Of a DNA stretch of 64,000 nucleotides, positions 1 through 10,005 are shown piece after piece. The stretch's first letter is position 1. Each line of letters begins with the position of its first letter. Both the position numbers and the translations under genes were made by a program. Below the pieces are notes generated by a model, which made no database searches, had not been told where the DNA came from, and saw only the letters and a program-made list of their open reading frames with translations. The stretch spans positions 1-64,000 of the forward strand of contig NZ_BRZC01000002.1 of the NCBI RefSeq assembly GCF_030268005.1, given 5' to 3'. Origin of the DNA: Microbacterium arabinogalactanolyticum (GTDB lineage: Bacteria; Actinomycetota; Actinomycetes; Actinomycetales; Microbacteriaceae).

Positions 1-80
1 TTCCGAACCCGGAAGCTAAGCCTCACAGCGCCGATGGTACTGCAGGGGGGACCCTGTGGGAGAGTAGGACACCGCCGGAC
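1..80 (+). rRNA. rrf: 5S ribosomal RNA, 3' part
   Basis: The first ~80 bases match the conserved 3' portion of bacterial 5S rRNA: the CCGAACCCGGAAGCTAAG segment, the loop region around GATGGTACTGC, and GGGAGAGTAGGACACCGCC near the 3' end. The 5' part lies outside the window. The exact 3' end is estimated, just before the TTCT run. It is probably the last gene of an rrn operon and is followed at once by a strong hairpin. Confidence 0.93.
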
Positions 81-91
81 TTCTCTTAAGT

Positions 92-123
92 AAGATGGCC
101 ACCCAGGGTTGGGTGGCCATCTT
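92..123 (+). terminator. rRNA operon terminator hairpin
   Basis: A perfect 13-bp inverted repeat (AAGATGGCCACCC at 92-104 and its complement at 111-123) encloses a 6-base loop. It lies 11 bases after the 5S rRNA and 27 bases before the next start codon. It most likely ends rRNA transcription. The tail is only weakly T-rich, as is common in actinobacteria. Confidence 0.85.
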
Positions 124-150
124 GCGTTAACAAGCAAAAAGGGAGTCAGA

Positions 151-2049
151 ATGTCGGATGAGCAGCGGGACCGCCGAGACGGTGAGGGCGCGCGCGATCG
201 ACGTTCGGGCTCCGAGCGCAAGCCGCGCTACTCGGACTCCTCCTCGAGGACGCCGCGGCGCAACGACGCCGGCGGCTCCCGTGACGGTGAGCGTCGTCCG
301 TACGGCGATCGCAACCAGGGTGAGCGCCGCTCTTACGGCGATCGCGACCGCAGTCAGGGTGACCGCCCGTACCGTGGAGACCGCCCTCAGGGCGAGCGTC
401 GTCCATACGGTGACCGCCCACAGGGTGAGCGCCGTCCGTACGGTGACCGCCCACAGGGTGAGCGCCGTCCGTACGGTGACCGTCCTCAGGGCGAGCGCCG
501 CTCCTTCGAGGACCGCGACCGCAACCAGGGAGACCGCCCGCACCGCGGCGACCGCCCTCAGGGCGAGCGCCGCTCCTTCGGGGACCGCGATCGCAGTCAG
601 GGAGACCGCCCGTACCGCGGCGATCGCGCTCAGGGTGAGCGTCGCCCCTATGGTGATCGTCCGCAGGGTGAGCGTCGTCCCTATGGTGACCGCGACCGCA
701 GCCAGGGAGACCGCCCGTACCGTGGTGACCGCCCTCAGGCTGAGCGTCGCCCGTACGGCGACCGTTCCAAGGGTGAGCGTCGCCCGTACGGTGATCGTCC
801 GCAGGGTGAGCGTCGTCCCTATGGTGACCGCGACCGCACCCAGGGAGACCGCCCGTATCGCGGCGACCGTCCCCAGGGTGAGCGTCGCCCGTATGGTGAC
901 CGTGACCGCACCCAGGGAGACCGCCCGTACCGTGGTGATCGCACCCAGGGAGACCGCCCGTACCGTGGTGATCGCCCCCAGGGTGAGCGTCGTCCCTATG
1001 GTGACCGCCCCCAGGGTGAGCGTCGACCCTACGGTGACCGTCCCCAGGGCGAGCGCCGTTCCTTCGGAGATCGCGACCGTGATCGCGGCGAGCGTCCGTC
1101 CTACCGGGACCGTCCGCGCGGGGGCGCCGATCGTCCCGTCAACGAGTTCGCGCCGGTGCGCGAGCGCATCGAGGAGCCGCCGATCCCCGAGGAGATCACC
1201 GCGCGCGACCTGCACCCCTCGGCGCGCAATGAACTGAAGACCCTCAGCAAGGAGAACGCCGACCAGACGGCCCGCCACCTGGCGATGGCCGCGCAGCTGA
1301 TCGATGAGGAGCCGGAGCGCGCCCACGCGCACGCCCTGGCGGCATCCCGTCGCGCCGGCCGCATCCCCGTGGTGCGTTCCACTCTCGCGATCACCGCATA
1401 CGGCATCGGCGACTTCGCCCTCGCCCTTCGGGAGCTTCGCACCTACCGGCGACTCTCCGGCAAGGACGACATGATCGCTCTGATCGTCGACAGCGAGCGC
1501 GGTGTCGGTCGTCCGGACCGCGCCCTCGAGGAGGGTCGTGCCGTGGATCGCTCGGCTCTCGAGCCCGAGGTCCGCGTCGCGCTGGCGATCGCCATGTCCG
1601 GCGCCCGCCTCGACCGAGGAGAGACCGAGCTCGCGCTCGGCGAACTCGAGATCCCCGAGCTCGACCCCGATCGCGCCTTCGAGTGGAGCCCCGCGCTCTT
1701 CTCGGCGCGCGCTGCGGTGCTCGAGGACCTCGGCCGCACCGACGAGGCGGCGTTCTGGACTGAGCGCGCCGATGTCGCGGCATCCGCTCTCGGCCTCGAC
1801 GGCCAGTTCGACGAGATGATCGTCGAGGACGGCCTGATCGAGGACTTCGACGAGGACTTCGACGAGGACTACGACGACGACTCCGAGCCCGGTGACGCCG
1901 AGGACGTCGAGGGTGTCGAGTCCGTCGAGGGTGTCGAGTCCGTCGAGCTCGCCGACGCCCCGGAGACCGAGACCGCGACGATCTCGGACGACGCATCCGC
2001 GGACGTGCCTGAGGACGGCACCGATCGCGAGTCGGAGTCCGAGGCCTGA
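151..2049 (+). CDS. Arg-rich tandem-repeat protein with C-terminal helical domain and acidic tail
   Basis: The protein has 632 residues. Start ATG 151 was chosen because AAAAAGGGAG lies just upstream. An in-frame ATG at 109 lies inside the terminator hairpin and is unlikely. Residues ~1-360 are disordered and very basic, built from a tandem unit of about 11 residues (typically PQGERRPYGDR, with RSFGDRDR variants). Residues ~370-560 are Ala/Leu/Glu-rich helices resembling TPR-type repeats. The last ~80 residues are highly acidic (EDFDEDYDDD, repeated EGVESVE). The opposite charges of the two ends suggest RNA or ribosome association or phase separation, but that is inference. Its stop overlaps the start of the HAD gene (TGATG), suggesting coupling. 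The function is not recognised. Confidence 0.85.
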   Translation: MSDEQRDRRDGEGARDRRSGSERKPRYSDSSSRTPRRNDAGGSRDGERRPYGDRNQGERRSYGDRDRSQGDRPYRGDRPQGERRPYGDRPQGERRPYGDRPQGERRPYGDRPQGERRSFEDRDRNQGDRPHRGDRPQGERRSFGDRDRSQGDRPYRGDRAQGERRPYGDRPQGERRPYGDRDRSQGDRPYRGDRPQAERRPYGDRSKGERRPYGDRPQGERRPYGDRDRTQGDRPYRGDRPQGERRPYGDRDRTQGDRPYRGDRTQGDRPYRGDRPQGERRPYGDRPQGERRPYGDRPQGERRSFGDRDRDRGERPSYRDRPRGGADRPVNEFAPVRERIEEPPIPEEITARDLHPSARNELKTLSKENADQTARHLAMAAQLIDEEPERAHAHALAASRRAGRIPVVRSTLAITAYGIGDFALALRELRTYRRLSGKDDMIALIVDSERGVGRPDRALEEGRAVDRSALEPEVRVALAIAMSGARLDRGETELALGELEIPELDPDRAFEWSPALFSARAAVLEDLGRTDEAAFWTERADVAASALGLDGQFDEMIVEDGLIEDFDEDFDEDYDDDSEPGDAEDVEGVESVEGVESVELADAPETETATISDDASADVPEDGTDRESESEA

Positions 2050-3086
2050 TGGCGCTGTTCCGCCGCGCGAAGTCGGCGCCCACCCCGCTGACCGACCGTG
2101 ACGCACTGCTCGCCGACCTCGACGGGGTGGTCTACGCCGGACCCGGTGCCCTCCCGTATGCGATCGACAGCCTGAACCGCGCCGCCGAGCAGCTGCGCCT
2201 CGGATACATCACGAACAACGCGTCCCGCACGGATGCCGCTGTCGCCGCGCACCTCAGCGAGCTCGGCCTCACCGTGGCTCCTGCCGACGTCGTGACGAGC
2301 CCGCAAGCCGCCATGCGGCTGCTCGCGACCATGGTGCCCGCGCCCGCGAAGATCCTCATCGTCGGGGGAGACGGCCTGGTCGACGAGGCCCACAAGGCCG
2401 GATACACGGTCACCCGCAGCGCCGAGGACGCGCCGGCCGCGGTCGTGCAGGGCTTCGCCCCCGAGGTCGGCTGGACCGACCTCGCCGAAGCCGCGTTCGC
2501 GCTGCAGGTGCCCGAGGAGGAGGGCGGGATCCCGTGGATCTCGACCAACACCGACTGGACCATACCGCGAGATCGCGGCGTGGCACCGGGCAACGGCACG
2601 CTCGTGTCCGCCGTGCACACGGCGATCGGCCGGCTCTCGATCGTCGCGGGCAAGCCCGAGAAGCCGATCTTCGAAGTGGCCGTCGAGCGCTTCAGCGCGC
2701 AGCGCCCCCTCTTCATCGGCGACCGGCTCGACACCGACATCGCGGGCGCCGCCCGCGCCGGCATCGACTCCGCCCTGGTCCTGACGGGCATCGACCGTCC
2801 CAAGCACGTGCTCGCCGCCCCGCAGGGCTCGCGTCCTGACTACATCCTCAGCGACCTGCGCGAGCTGCACGAGCCGTATCCGGAGACGCTCGAGAAGAAC
2901 GGCGTCTTCATGGTGAACGACGCCGCCGTGCGCGTGGTCGACGCGGACGTGCAGATCGTGGCCGAGGGCTCCTCGCAGATCGACCTGCTGCGCGCAGGTG
3001 CGGCGGCGATCTGGGCGACGGGCCTGATGATCTACGCGTTCCGAGTGCCGGAGCGGCTCTACGCGGATCCTTTCCACAAGCCCTGA
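2049..3086 (+). CDS. HAD-superfamily IIA phosphatase (NagD-like)
   Basis: The protein has 345 residues and is probably a cytoplasmic phosphatase of the HAD-IIA (NagD/AraL/phosphoglycolate phosphatase) type. Motif I is LADLDGVVY near residue 20, with the nucleophilic and acid/base aspartates. Motif II is ITNNAS near 56. Motif IV is FIGDRLDTDIAGA near 220, with the metal-binding acidic residues. The C2 cap lies between motifs II and IV. A tail of about 70 residues extends past the usual HAD core. The start overlaps the upstream stop in TGATG. The physiological substrate cannot be read from the sequence. Confidence 0.88.
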   Translation: MALFRRAKSAPTPLTDRDALLADLDGVVYAGPGALPYAIDSLNRAAEQLRLGYITNNASRTDAAVAAHLSELGLTVAPADVVTSPQAAMRLLATMVPAPAKILIVGGDGLVDEAHKAGYTVTRSAEDAPAAVVQGFAPEVGWTDLAEAAFALQVPEEEGGIPWISTNTDWTIPRDRGVAPGNGTLVSAVHTAIGRLSIVAGKPEKPIFEVAVERFSAQRPLFIGDRLDTDIAGAARAGIDSALVLTGIDRPKHVLAAPQGSRPDYILSDLRELHEPYPETLEKNGVFMVNDAAVRVVDADVQIVAEGSSQIDLLRAGAAAIWATGLMIYAFRVPERLYADPFHKP

Positions 3087-3166
3087 GTCGCTCAGGCGCT
3101 CTGGTCCTTTCCACAGGCCCTGAGCGTCTCCCTCGGCTCGTCGGTGGCGCGCGTTACAGTGGTCGG

Positions 3167-3334
3167 ATGGAGCACACGCGCGACGAGCCGGCCGACGCCC
3201 TGTGGAGTCGGCTGCGGTTGATCGAGGGGCAGCCCCTCGACGCCCGCGCCGATGCCTACGGATCCCTGCACGACGAGCTCATGAAGCGACTCGAGAGCGC
3301 GCCCCGCAGCGACGCGGCCCCGGGAACGCGATGA
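3167..3334 (+). CDS. Small hypothetical protein upstream of tlyA
   Basis: This 55-residue frame runs from ATG 3167 to TGA 3334 and overlaps the tlyA start as ATGA (3331-3334), which argues for real, coupled translation. It is charged and helical, with W-x-R-L-R-L-I-E-G at residues 13-21 and a YGSLHDELMKRLE helix near 35-47. It fills the otherwise empty space between the HAD gene and tlyA, where short hypothetical genes are often found in actinobacteria. No function is known to me. Confidence 0.65.
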   Translation: MEHTRDEPADALWSRLRLIEGQPLDARADAYGSLHDELMKRLESAPRSDAAPGTR

Positions 3335-4128
3335 CCAGACTCGATGCGGCCCTCGCGGCGCGAGGCCTGGCCCGCTCGCGCTCGCACGCCGCGACCCTGA
3401 TCGCCGACGGGCTCGTCCGGGTGGCCGGGCACCCCGTCGTGAAGGCTTCGACGCCGGTCACCGACGACACCGAGATCCGCGTCGACGGCGCCGACCACTA
3501 CGTCAGCCGCGGTGCCCACAAGCTCATCGCCGCCCTCGACGGCTTCGCGCTCAACCCCCAGGGCAGGCTCGCCCTCGACATGGGAGCCTCCACCGGTGGA
3601 TTCACGCAGGTGCTGCGCGAGCGCGGCGCGCGCCGCGTGCTCGCGGTCGACGTCGGTCACGGTCAGCTCGCGCCGTCCATCGCCGCGGATGCCGGTGTCA
3701 CCTCGGTCGAGGGATTCAACGTGCGGCACATGACCGCGGAGAGCCTCTTGGACGCCACGGGGGAGCCCGCCCGACCCGAGCTCGTGGTCGGCGACCTCTC
3801 CTTCATCTCCCTGGAGCACGTGCTGCCGGCGGTCGCCGGAGTGATCGCACCCGGCGGCGACGCCGTGCTGCTGGTGAAGCCCCAGTTCGAGGTGGGCCGC
3901 ACGGCCATCAAGGGCGGGCTCGTCAACAACCCGGCGCTGCGGGTGGACGCGGTCGAGCGCACCCTGTGGACCGCGCACGACAGCGGGCTGGGCGTGCTCG
4001 GCATCCTGGCCTCGCCCATTCTCGGCACGCACGGCAACGCCGAATACCTGGTGCACCTCGCACCCGACCGTGGCACGGATCCGTCAGAATGGTCGGAGCA
4101 GATCGCACACGTGGCAGGAGGACGATGA
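3331..4128 (+). CDS. tlyA: TlyA-family rRNA 2'-O-methyltransferase
   Basis: The protein has 265 residues. An N-terminal S4 RNA-binding domain (residues ~1-60, MTRLDAALAARGLARSRSHA) is followed by an FtsJ-like Rossmann methyltransferase. The SAM-binding motif is LALDMGASTGGF (81-91) and acidic residues follow in VLAVDVGHGQL. Mycobacterial TlyA methylates 2'-hydroxyls of 16S and 23S rRNA and affects capreomycin sensitivity. The same reaction is inferred here. ATG 3331 overlaps the preceding stop, and the stop overlaps nadK in ATGA (4125-4128). An in-frame extension to 3202 is rejected because it reads through the small upstream gene. Confidence 0.93.
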   Translation: MTRLDAALAARGLARSRSHAATLIADGLVRVAGHPVVKASTPVTDDTEIRVDGADHYVSRGAHKLIAALDGFALNPQGRLALDMGASTGGFTQVLRERGARRVLAVDVGHGQLAPSIAADAGVTSVEGFNVRHMTAESLLDATGEPARPELVVGDLSFISLEHVLPAVAGVIAPGGDAVLLVKPQFEVGRTAIKGGLVNNPALRVDAVERTLWTAHDSGLGVLGILASPILGTHGNAEYLVHLAPDRGTDPSEWSEQIAHVAGGR

Positions 4129-5030
4129 ACGAGCGCCGGATCCTGGTCGTCGCCCACGCGAAGCGGCCCGACACGGTCGATGCGGCCCTGCGCGTGATCG
4201 ACGCGCTGCACCAGGCGGGGGCGGTTCCCGTGCTCGCGGCCCCCGATCGTGAGGACCTCTCCGACGTCGATGCCCGGTTCGCCGAGATCGCGCAGCTGGG
4301 CGAGGACGTGGCGGCCGAGGACCTCGAGCTGGCCATCGTCCTCGGCGGCGACGGCACGATCCTGCGCGCGGCCGAGCTGGTCCGTGACTCCGGAGCGCCC
4401 GTGCTCGGCATCAACATGGGACACGTCGGCTTCCTGGCCGAGATCGACCGCGACGACATGGATGCCGCCGTGCACCGGGTCATCGCGCGCGACTACGAGG
4501 TCGAGGAGCGCATGGCGCTCTCGGTGCGGGTGAAGGACGTCGAGGGCACCGTCGTCTACGAGACGTGGGCCCTGAACGAGGCCACCGTCGAGAAGGCCAG
4601 CCGCGAGCGCATGATCGAGGTCGTCATCGAGATCGACGGCCTGCCCCTGTCGAGCTTCGGATGCGACGGGATGGTCGTCTCCACGCCGACCGGCTCAACC
4701 GCCTACAACTTCTCCGCCGGCGGGCCCGTGATCTGGCCGACCGTGGAGGCCATCGCCGTCGTGCCGCTGTCCGCGCACGCGCTGTTCGCGAAGCCTCTGG
4801 TCGTCGGGCCCGAGGCATCCGTCGCGATCGAGATGCTCGAGCGCACGAGCGGCACCGGCATCCTGTGGTGCGACGGCAGACGCTCGCACGACCTGCCGCC
4901 CGGAGCGCGTGTCATCGTGCGCCGGTCGTCACGGCCGGTGCGCCTCGCGCGACTGCATCCGACGGCCTTCACGAACCGACTGGTCCGCAAGTTCCAGCTG
5001 CCCGTCGCGGGATGGCGAGGTGCCTCGTGA
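4125..5030 (+). CDS. nadK: NAD kinase
   Basis: The 301-residue enzyme phosphorylates NAD to NADP in the cytosol using ATP or polyphosphate. The GGDGT motif is at residues 74-78. The NAD-site motif follows as NEATVEKASRERM, and the late glycine-rich segment GMVVSTPTGSTAYNFSAGGP is present. Start ATG 4125 overlaps the tlyA stop. The stop at 5030 overlaps the recN GTG start (GTGA). The order tlyA-nadK-recN is standard in actinobacteria. Confidence 0.96.
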   Translation: MNERRILVVAHAKRPDTVDAALRVIDALHQAGAVPVLAAPDREDLSDVDARFAEIAQLGEDVAAEDLELAIVLGGDGTILRAAELVRDSGAPVLGINMGHVGFLAEIDRDDMDAAVHRVIARDYEVEERMALSVRVKDVEGTVVYETWALNEATVEKASRERMIEVVIEIDGLPLSSFGCDGMVVSTPTGSTAYNFSAGGPVIWPTVEAIAVVPLSAHALFAKPLVVGPEASVAIEMLERTSGTGILWCDGRRSHDLPPGARVIVRRSSRPVRLARLHPTAFTNRLVRKFQLPVAGWRGAS

Positions 5031-6715
5031 TCGATGAGATGCGCATCCGCGGCCTGGGCGTGATCGACGACGCCGTGCTGCCGCTCGGCCCCGGGTTCAC
5101 CGCCGTCACCGGCGAGACCGGCGCGGGCAAGACCATGGTCGTCACCGGACTCGGCCTGCTGCTCGGCGCGAGGGCGGATTCCTCCGCCGTGCGGGCCGGA
5201 GCCTCGCAGGCATCCGTCGCGGGTGTCTGGCTGGTGCCGCCGCACGGACCGGTCGCCGACATCGTCACGGATGCCGGCGGCGAGCTCGAACCCGCAGGCG
5301 ACGCCTCCGAGCTGTACGTCTCGCGCACGCTCAGCGCCGAGGGGCGCAGCCGCGCGAGTGTGGGCGGCCGTGCCGCCCCCGCCTCCGTGCTCTCCGCCCT
5401 CGCCGATGAGCTGGTGGTCGTGCACGGTCAGTCCGATCAGCTGCGCCTGCGTTCGGCATCCGCTCAGCGCGACGCCCTCGACCGCTTCGGCGGCGAGCGG
5501 ATCGCGACCGCGCTGTCCGAGTACACCGAGCGGTTCCAGGCCTGGCGGGCACTGGATGCCGAGATCGCCGAGCTCACCGAGAACCGTGACCGTCGCGCCG
5601 CCGAGGCCGCGCAGCTGCGCGAGCAGCTCGCCGAGATCGAGCAGCTCGAACCCGAAGCGGGGGAGGACGTCTCCCTGAACGAGCGCGCCGAGCGCCTCGC
5701 GAACGCCGAGGAGCTGCGGCTGTCGGCGTCCCAGGCACGCACCGCGCTCTCCAGCGAGGACGACGAGCCCGACGTGGCAGGACTCATCGCCGAGGCACGG
5801 CGCGCCCTGGAGCGGTCCGCCGACCCGCAGCTCAGCGAGATCGCGGAGACCCTCGCCGACCTCGGCTACCGCGCCGCGGACCTCGCGGGGCAGCTGTCCA
5901 CCTATCTCGCCGACCTCGACGAGTCGGGCCCGCACGAGCTGGCCGCCGTCGAGGAGCGCCGTGCGGCGATCGGCGGGCTGATCAGGCAGCACGGCTCGCT
6001 GGAGCAGGCGCTCGAGGTGTGGCGGACGGGCTCCCTGCGCCTCGCCGAGCTCGACGACGACGGCGACCGGATCGAGCGGCTCACCGCACAGGCATCAGAG
6101 GCGCGCAGCGCGCTCGACGCCGCCGCCGACGCGCTCACCGCAGCCCGCACCGAAGCCGCCGCGAGACTGTCCGACGCCGTCACCGAGGAGCTGCACGCCC
6201 TGGCGATGCCGGATGCCCGACTCGAGGCGCGGGTCTCACCGGGCACCGAGTCCGCACACGGCCGCGACGACGTCGCGATCCTGCTCGCCCCGCATCCCGG
6301 CGCCGAGCCGCGCTCCGTGTCGCGCGGCGCCTCGGGCGGTGAGCTGTCCCGCGTCATGCTGGCCATCGAGGTCGTCATCGCCGGCACCGACCCGGTCCCG
6401 ACCTTCGTGTTCGACGAGGTCGACGCCGGCATCGGCGGCGCGGCCGCCATCGAGGTCGGCCGCAGGCTCGCGCAGCTCGCCCGCACCTCGCAGGTGATCG
6501 CGGTCACCCACCTCGCCCAGGTCGCCGCGTTCGCCACCAACCACCTGTCCGTGGTCAAGTCGAACGACGGCTCCGTCACGGCCTCCAGCGTCACCCGCCT
6601 CTCGGGCGAGCAGCGCGAGGCGGAGATGGCGCGACTGCTCTCCGGTCTCGCCGATTCGGATGCCGCTCTCAGCCACGCCCGTGAACTCCTGAGCCTCGGC
6701 TCGGGAACGAACTGA
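5027..6715 (+). CDS. recN: DNA repair protein RecN
   Basis: The 562-residue SMC-like ATPase acts in double-strand-break repair. Walker A is GETGAGKT at residues 29-36. Central coiled-coil stretches rich in Glu/Ala/Arg span roughly 150-350. The signature is SGGELSRVMLAIE and Walker B/D-loop is VFDEVDAGIGG near 460, followed by the conserved VTHLAQVAAFA. GTG 5027 was taken as start because it overlaps the nadK stop and follows GAGG. In-frame ATGs at 5012 and 5039 are alternatives. Confidence 0.95.
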   Translation: MIDEMRIRGLGVIDDAVLPLGPGFTAVTGETGAGKTMVVTGLGLLLGARADSSAVRAGASQASVAGVWLVPPHGPVADIVTDAGGELEPAGDASELYVSRTLSAEGRSRASVGGRAAPASVLSALADELVVVHGQSDQLRLRSASAQRDALDRFGGERIATALSEYTERFQAWRALDAEIAELTENRDRRAAEAAQLREQLAEIEQLEPEAGEDVSLNERAERLANAEELRLSASQARTALSSEDDEPDVAGLIAEARRALERSADPQLSEIAETLADLGYRAADLAGQLSTYLADLDESGPHELAAVEERRAAIGGLIRQHGSLEQALEVWRTGSLRLAELDDDGDRIERLTAQASEARSALDAAADALTAARTEAAARLSDAVTEELHALAMPDARLEARVSPGTESAHGRDDVAILLAPHPGAEPRSVSRGASGGELSRVMLAIEVVIAGTDPVPTFVFDEVDAGIGGAAAIEVGRRLAQLARTSQVIAVTHLAQVAAFATNHLSVVKSNDGSVTASSVTRLSGEQREAEMARLLSGLADSDAALSHARELLSLGSGTN

Positions 6716-6723
6716 TAGGATAA

Positions 6724-8998
<2,275 letters not shown>

Positions 8999-9002
8999 CG
9001 AC

Positions 9003-9905
9003 ATGCAGCTCGACCGTGCGCTGAACGCCTACCTGCGACACATCACGATCGAGCGCGGCCTCTCCGAGCACTCGATCGCCGCCTACCGCCGCGACCTGAG
9101 CGCCTACGTCGACTGGCTCCATGAGCGCGGGATCGACGCGACCGAGGGCATCACCCAGGCCGTGGTGGCGGAGTTCATCGGCGAGCGCTCGGCGGCCGAT
9201 CCGCCGCCGGCGGCGACCAGTCTCGCCCGGCTGCAGTCCTCCGTGCGGGGCTGGCACCGCTTCCTCGCCAGGGAGGGCATCGAGGAGGACGACCCCACCG
9301 GCCGGATGCGCCCTCCGAAGACCCCGCAGCGGCTGCCGAAGGCGCTGACGATCGATCAGGTCGAACGGCTGCTGGCGGCGCCCTCGCCGGAGGATCCGAT
9401 CGGCATCCGCGATCGCGCTCTGCTCGAGCTGCTCTACGCGACCGGCGCGCGCGTGTCGGAAGCCGTGTCGCTGGACGTGGACGACCTCTCCTACGGCGAT
9501 GTGCTGCGCCTGCGCGGCAAGGGCGACAAGGAGCGCATCGTGCCGGTGGGCTCCTACGCCCGTGCTGCCGTCGACGCGTACCTGACCAGGGTGCGCCCAG
9601 GACTCGCGGCCAAAGGGCGGGCGAGTGCCCGGCTGTTCCTGGGCGCGCGCGGCGCCCCGCTGTCGCGGCAGAGCGCCTGGCTGATCATCCGCGCCGCGGC
9701 CGAGAAGGCGCAGATCACCGCGGAGGTGTCGCCGCACACCCTGCGGCACTCCTTCGCCACGCACCTGTTGCAGGGCGGCGCCGACGTGCGTGTCGTGCAG
9801 GAGCTGCTGGGGCATGCATCCGTCGCGACGACGCAGATCTACACGCACGTCTCGGTCGACACCCTGCGCGACGTCTACGCGACCTCGCATCCGCGCGCGA
9901 CCTAG
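9003..9905 (+). CDS. xerD: Tyrosine recombinase XerD
   Basis: The 300-residue site-specific recombinase resolves chromosome dimers at dif with XerC. An N-terminal SAM-like core-binding domain (1-95) precedes the catalytic domain. Catalytic residues are visible: Arg150 (ATGAR), Lys173 (GKGDK), His245/Arg248 ([11 protein letters not shown]), His271 (LGHAS) and nucleophile Tyr280 (IYTHV). ATG 9003 lies 4 bases after the Nudix stop. In related actinobacteria xerD is normally followed directly by parA/scpA; here a catabolic operon lies between. Confidence 0.95.
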   Translation: MQLDRALNAYLRHITIERGLSEHSIAAYRRDLSAYVDWLHERGIDATEGITQAVVAEFIGERSAADPPPAATSLARLQSSVRGWHRFLAREGIEEDDPTGRMRPPKTPQRLPKALTIDQVERLLAAPSPEDPIGIRDRALLELLYATGARVSEAVSLDVDDLSYGDVLRLRGKGDKERIVPVGSYARAAVDAYLTRVRPGLAAKGRASARLFLGARGAPLSRQSAWLIIRAAAEKAQITAEVSPHTLRHSFATHLLQGGADVRVVQELLGHASVATTQIYTHVSVDTLRDVYATSHPRAT

Positions 9906-9923
9906 GCGACCGTAAATGGATTG

Positions 9924-9934
9924 AAGTCAGACCA
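9924..9934 (+). promoter_or_regulatory. Candidate FadR-type GntR operator
   Basis: AAGTCAGACCA matches the FadR-subfamily consensus TNGTNNNACNA at six of seven fixed positions. It sits directly upstream of a TTGACA -35 box, where a bound repressor would block RNA polymerase. A FadR-type regulator is encoded 1.6 kb downstream in the same operon, so autoregulation of the operon is a reasonable inference. Confidence 0.5.
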
Positions 9935-9964
9935 TTGACAGCTTTCGGTGGATGAGGCCAGAAT
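9935..9964 (+). promoter_or_regulatory. Sigma-70-type promoter of amine-catabolism operon
   Basis: A consensus -35 TTGACA (9935-9940), an 18-base spacer and a -10-like CAGAAT (9959-9964) lie 42 bases before the permease start. It is the best promoter match in the left half of the window and supports the cluster 10006-16622 being its own transcription unit. Confidence 0.65.
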
Positions 9965-10005
9965 CGCTCCAAACGCTCCCTCCACTGAAAGCAGGTAGCA
10001 CTTCC

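Noticed and set aside
280..1100. CRISPR-like spacing of repeats near the left end
   Set aside because: The repeats are in coding sequence, in multiples of three bases, contiguous and degenerate at wobble positions; there are no spacers and no cas genes.
127..2106. 659-codon open frame antisense to the repeat protein gene
   Set aside because: It arises because the tandem repeat units lack stop codons in several frames. Its composition (Thr/Ala/Val/Arg runs) and lack of RBS are those of a shadow.
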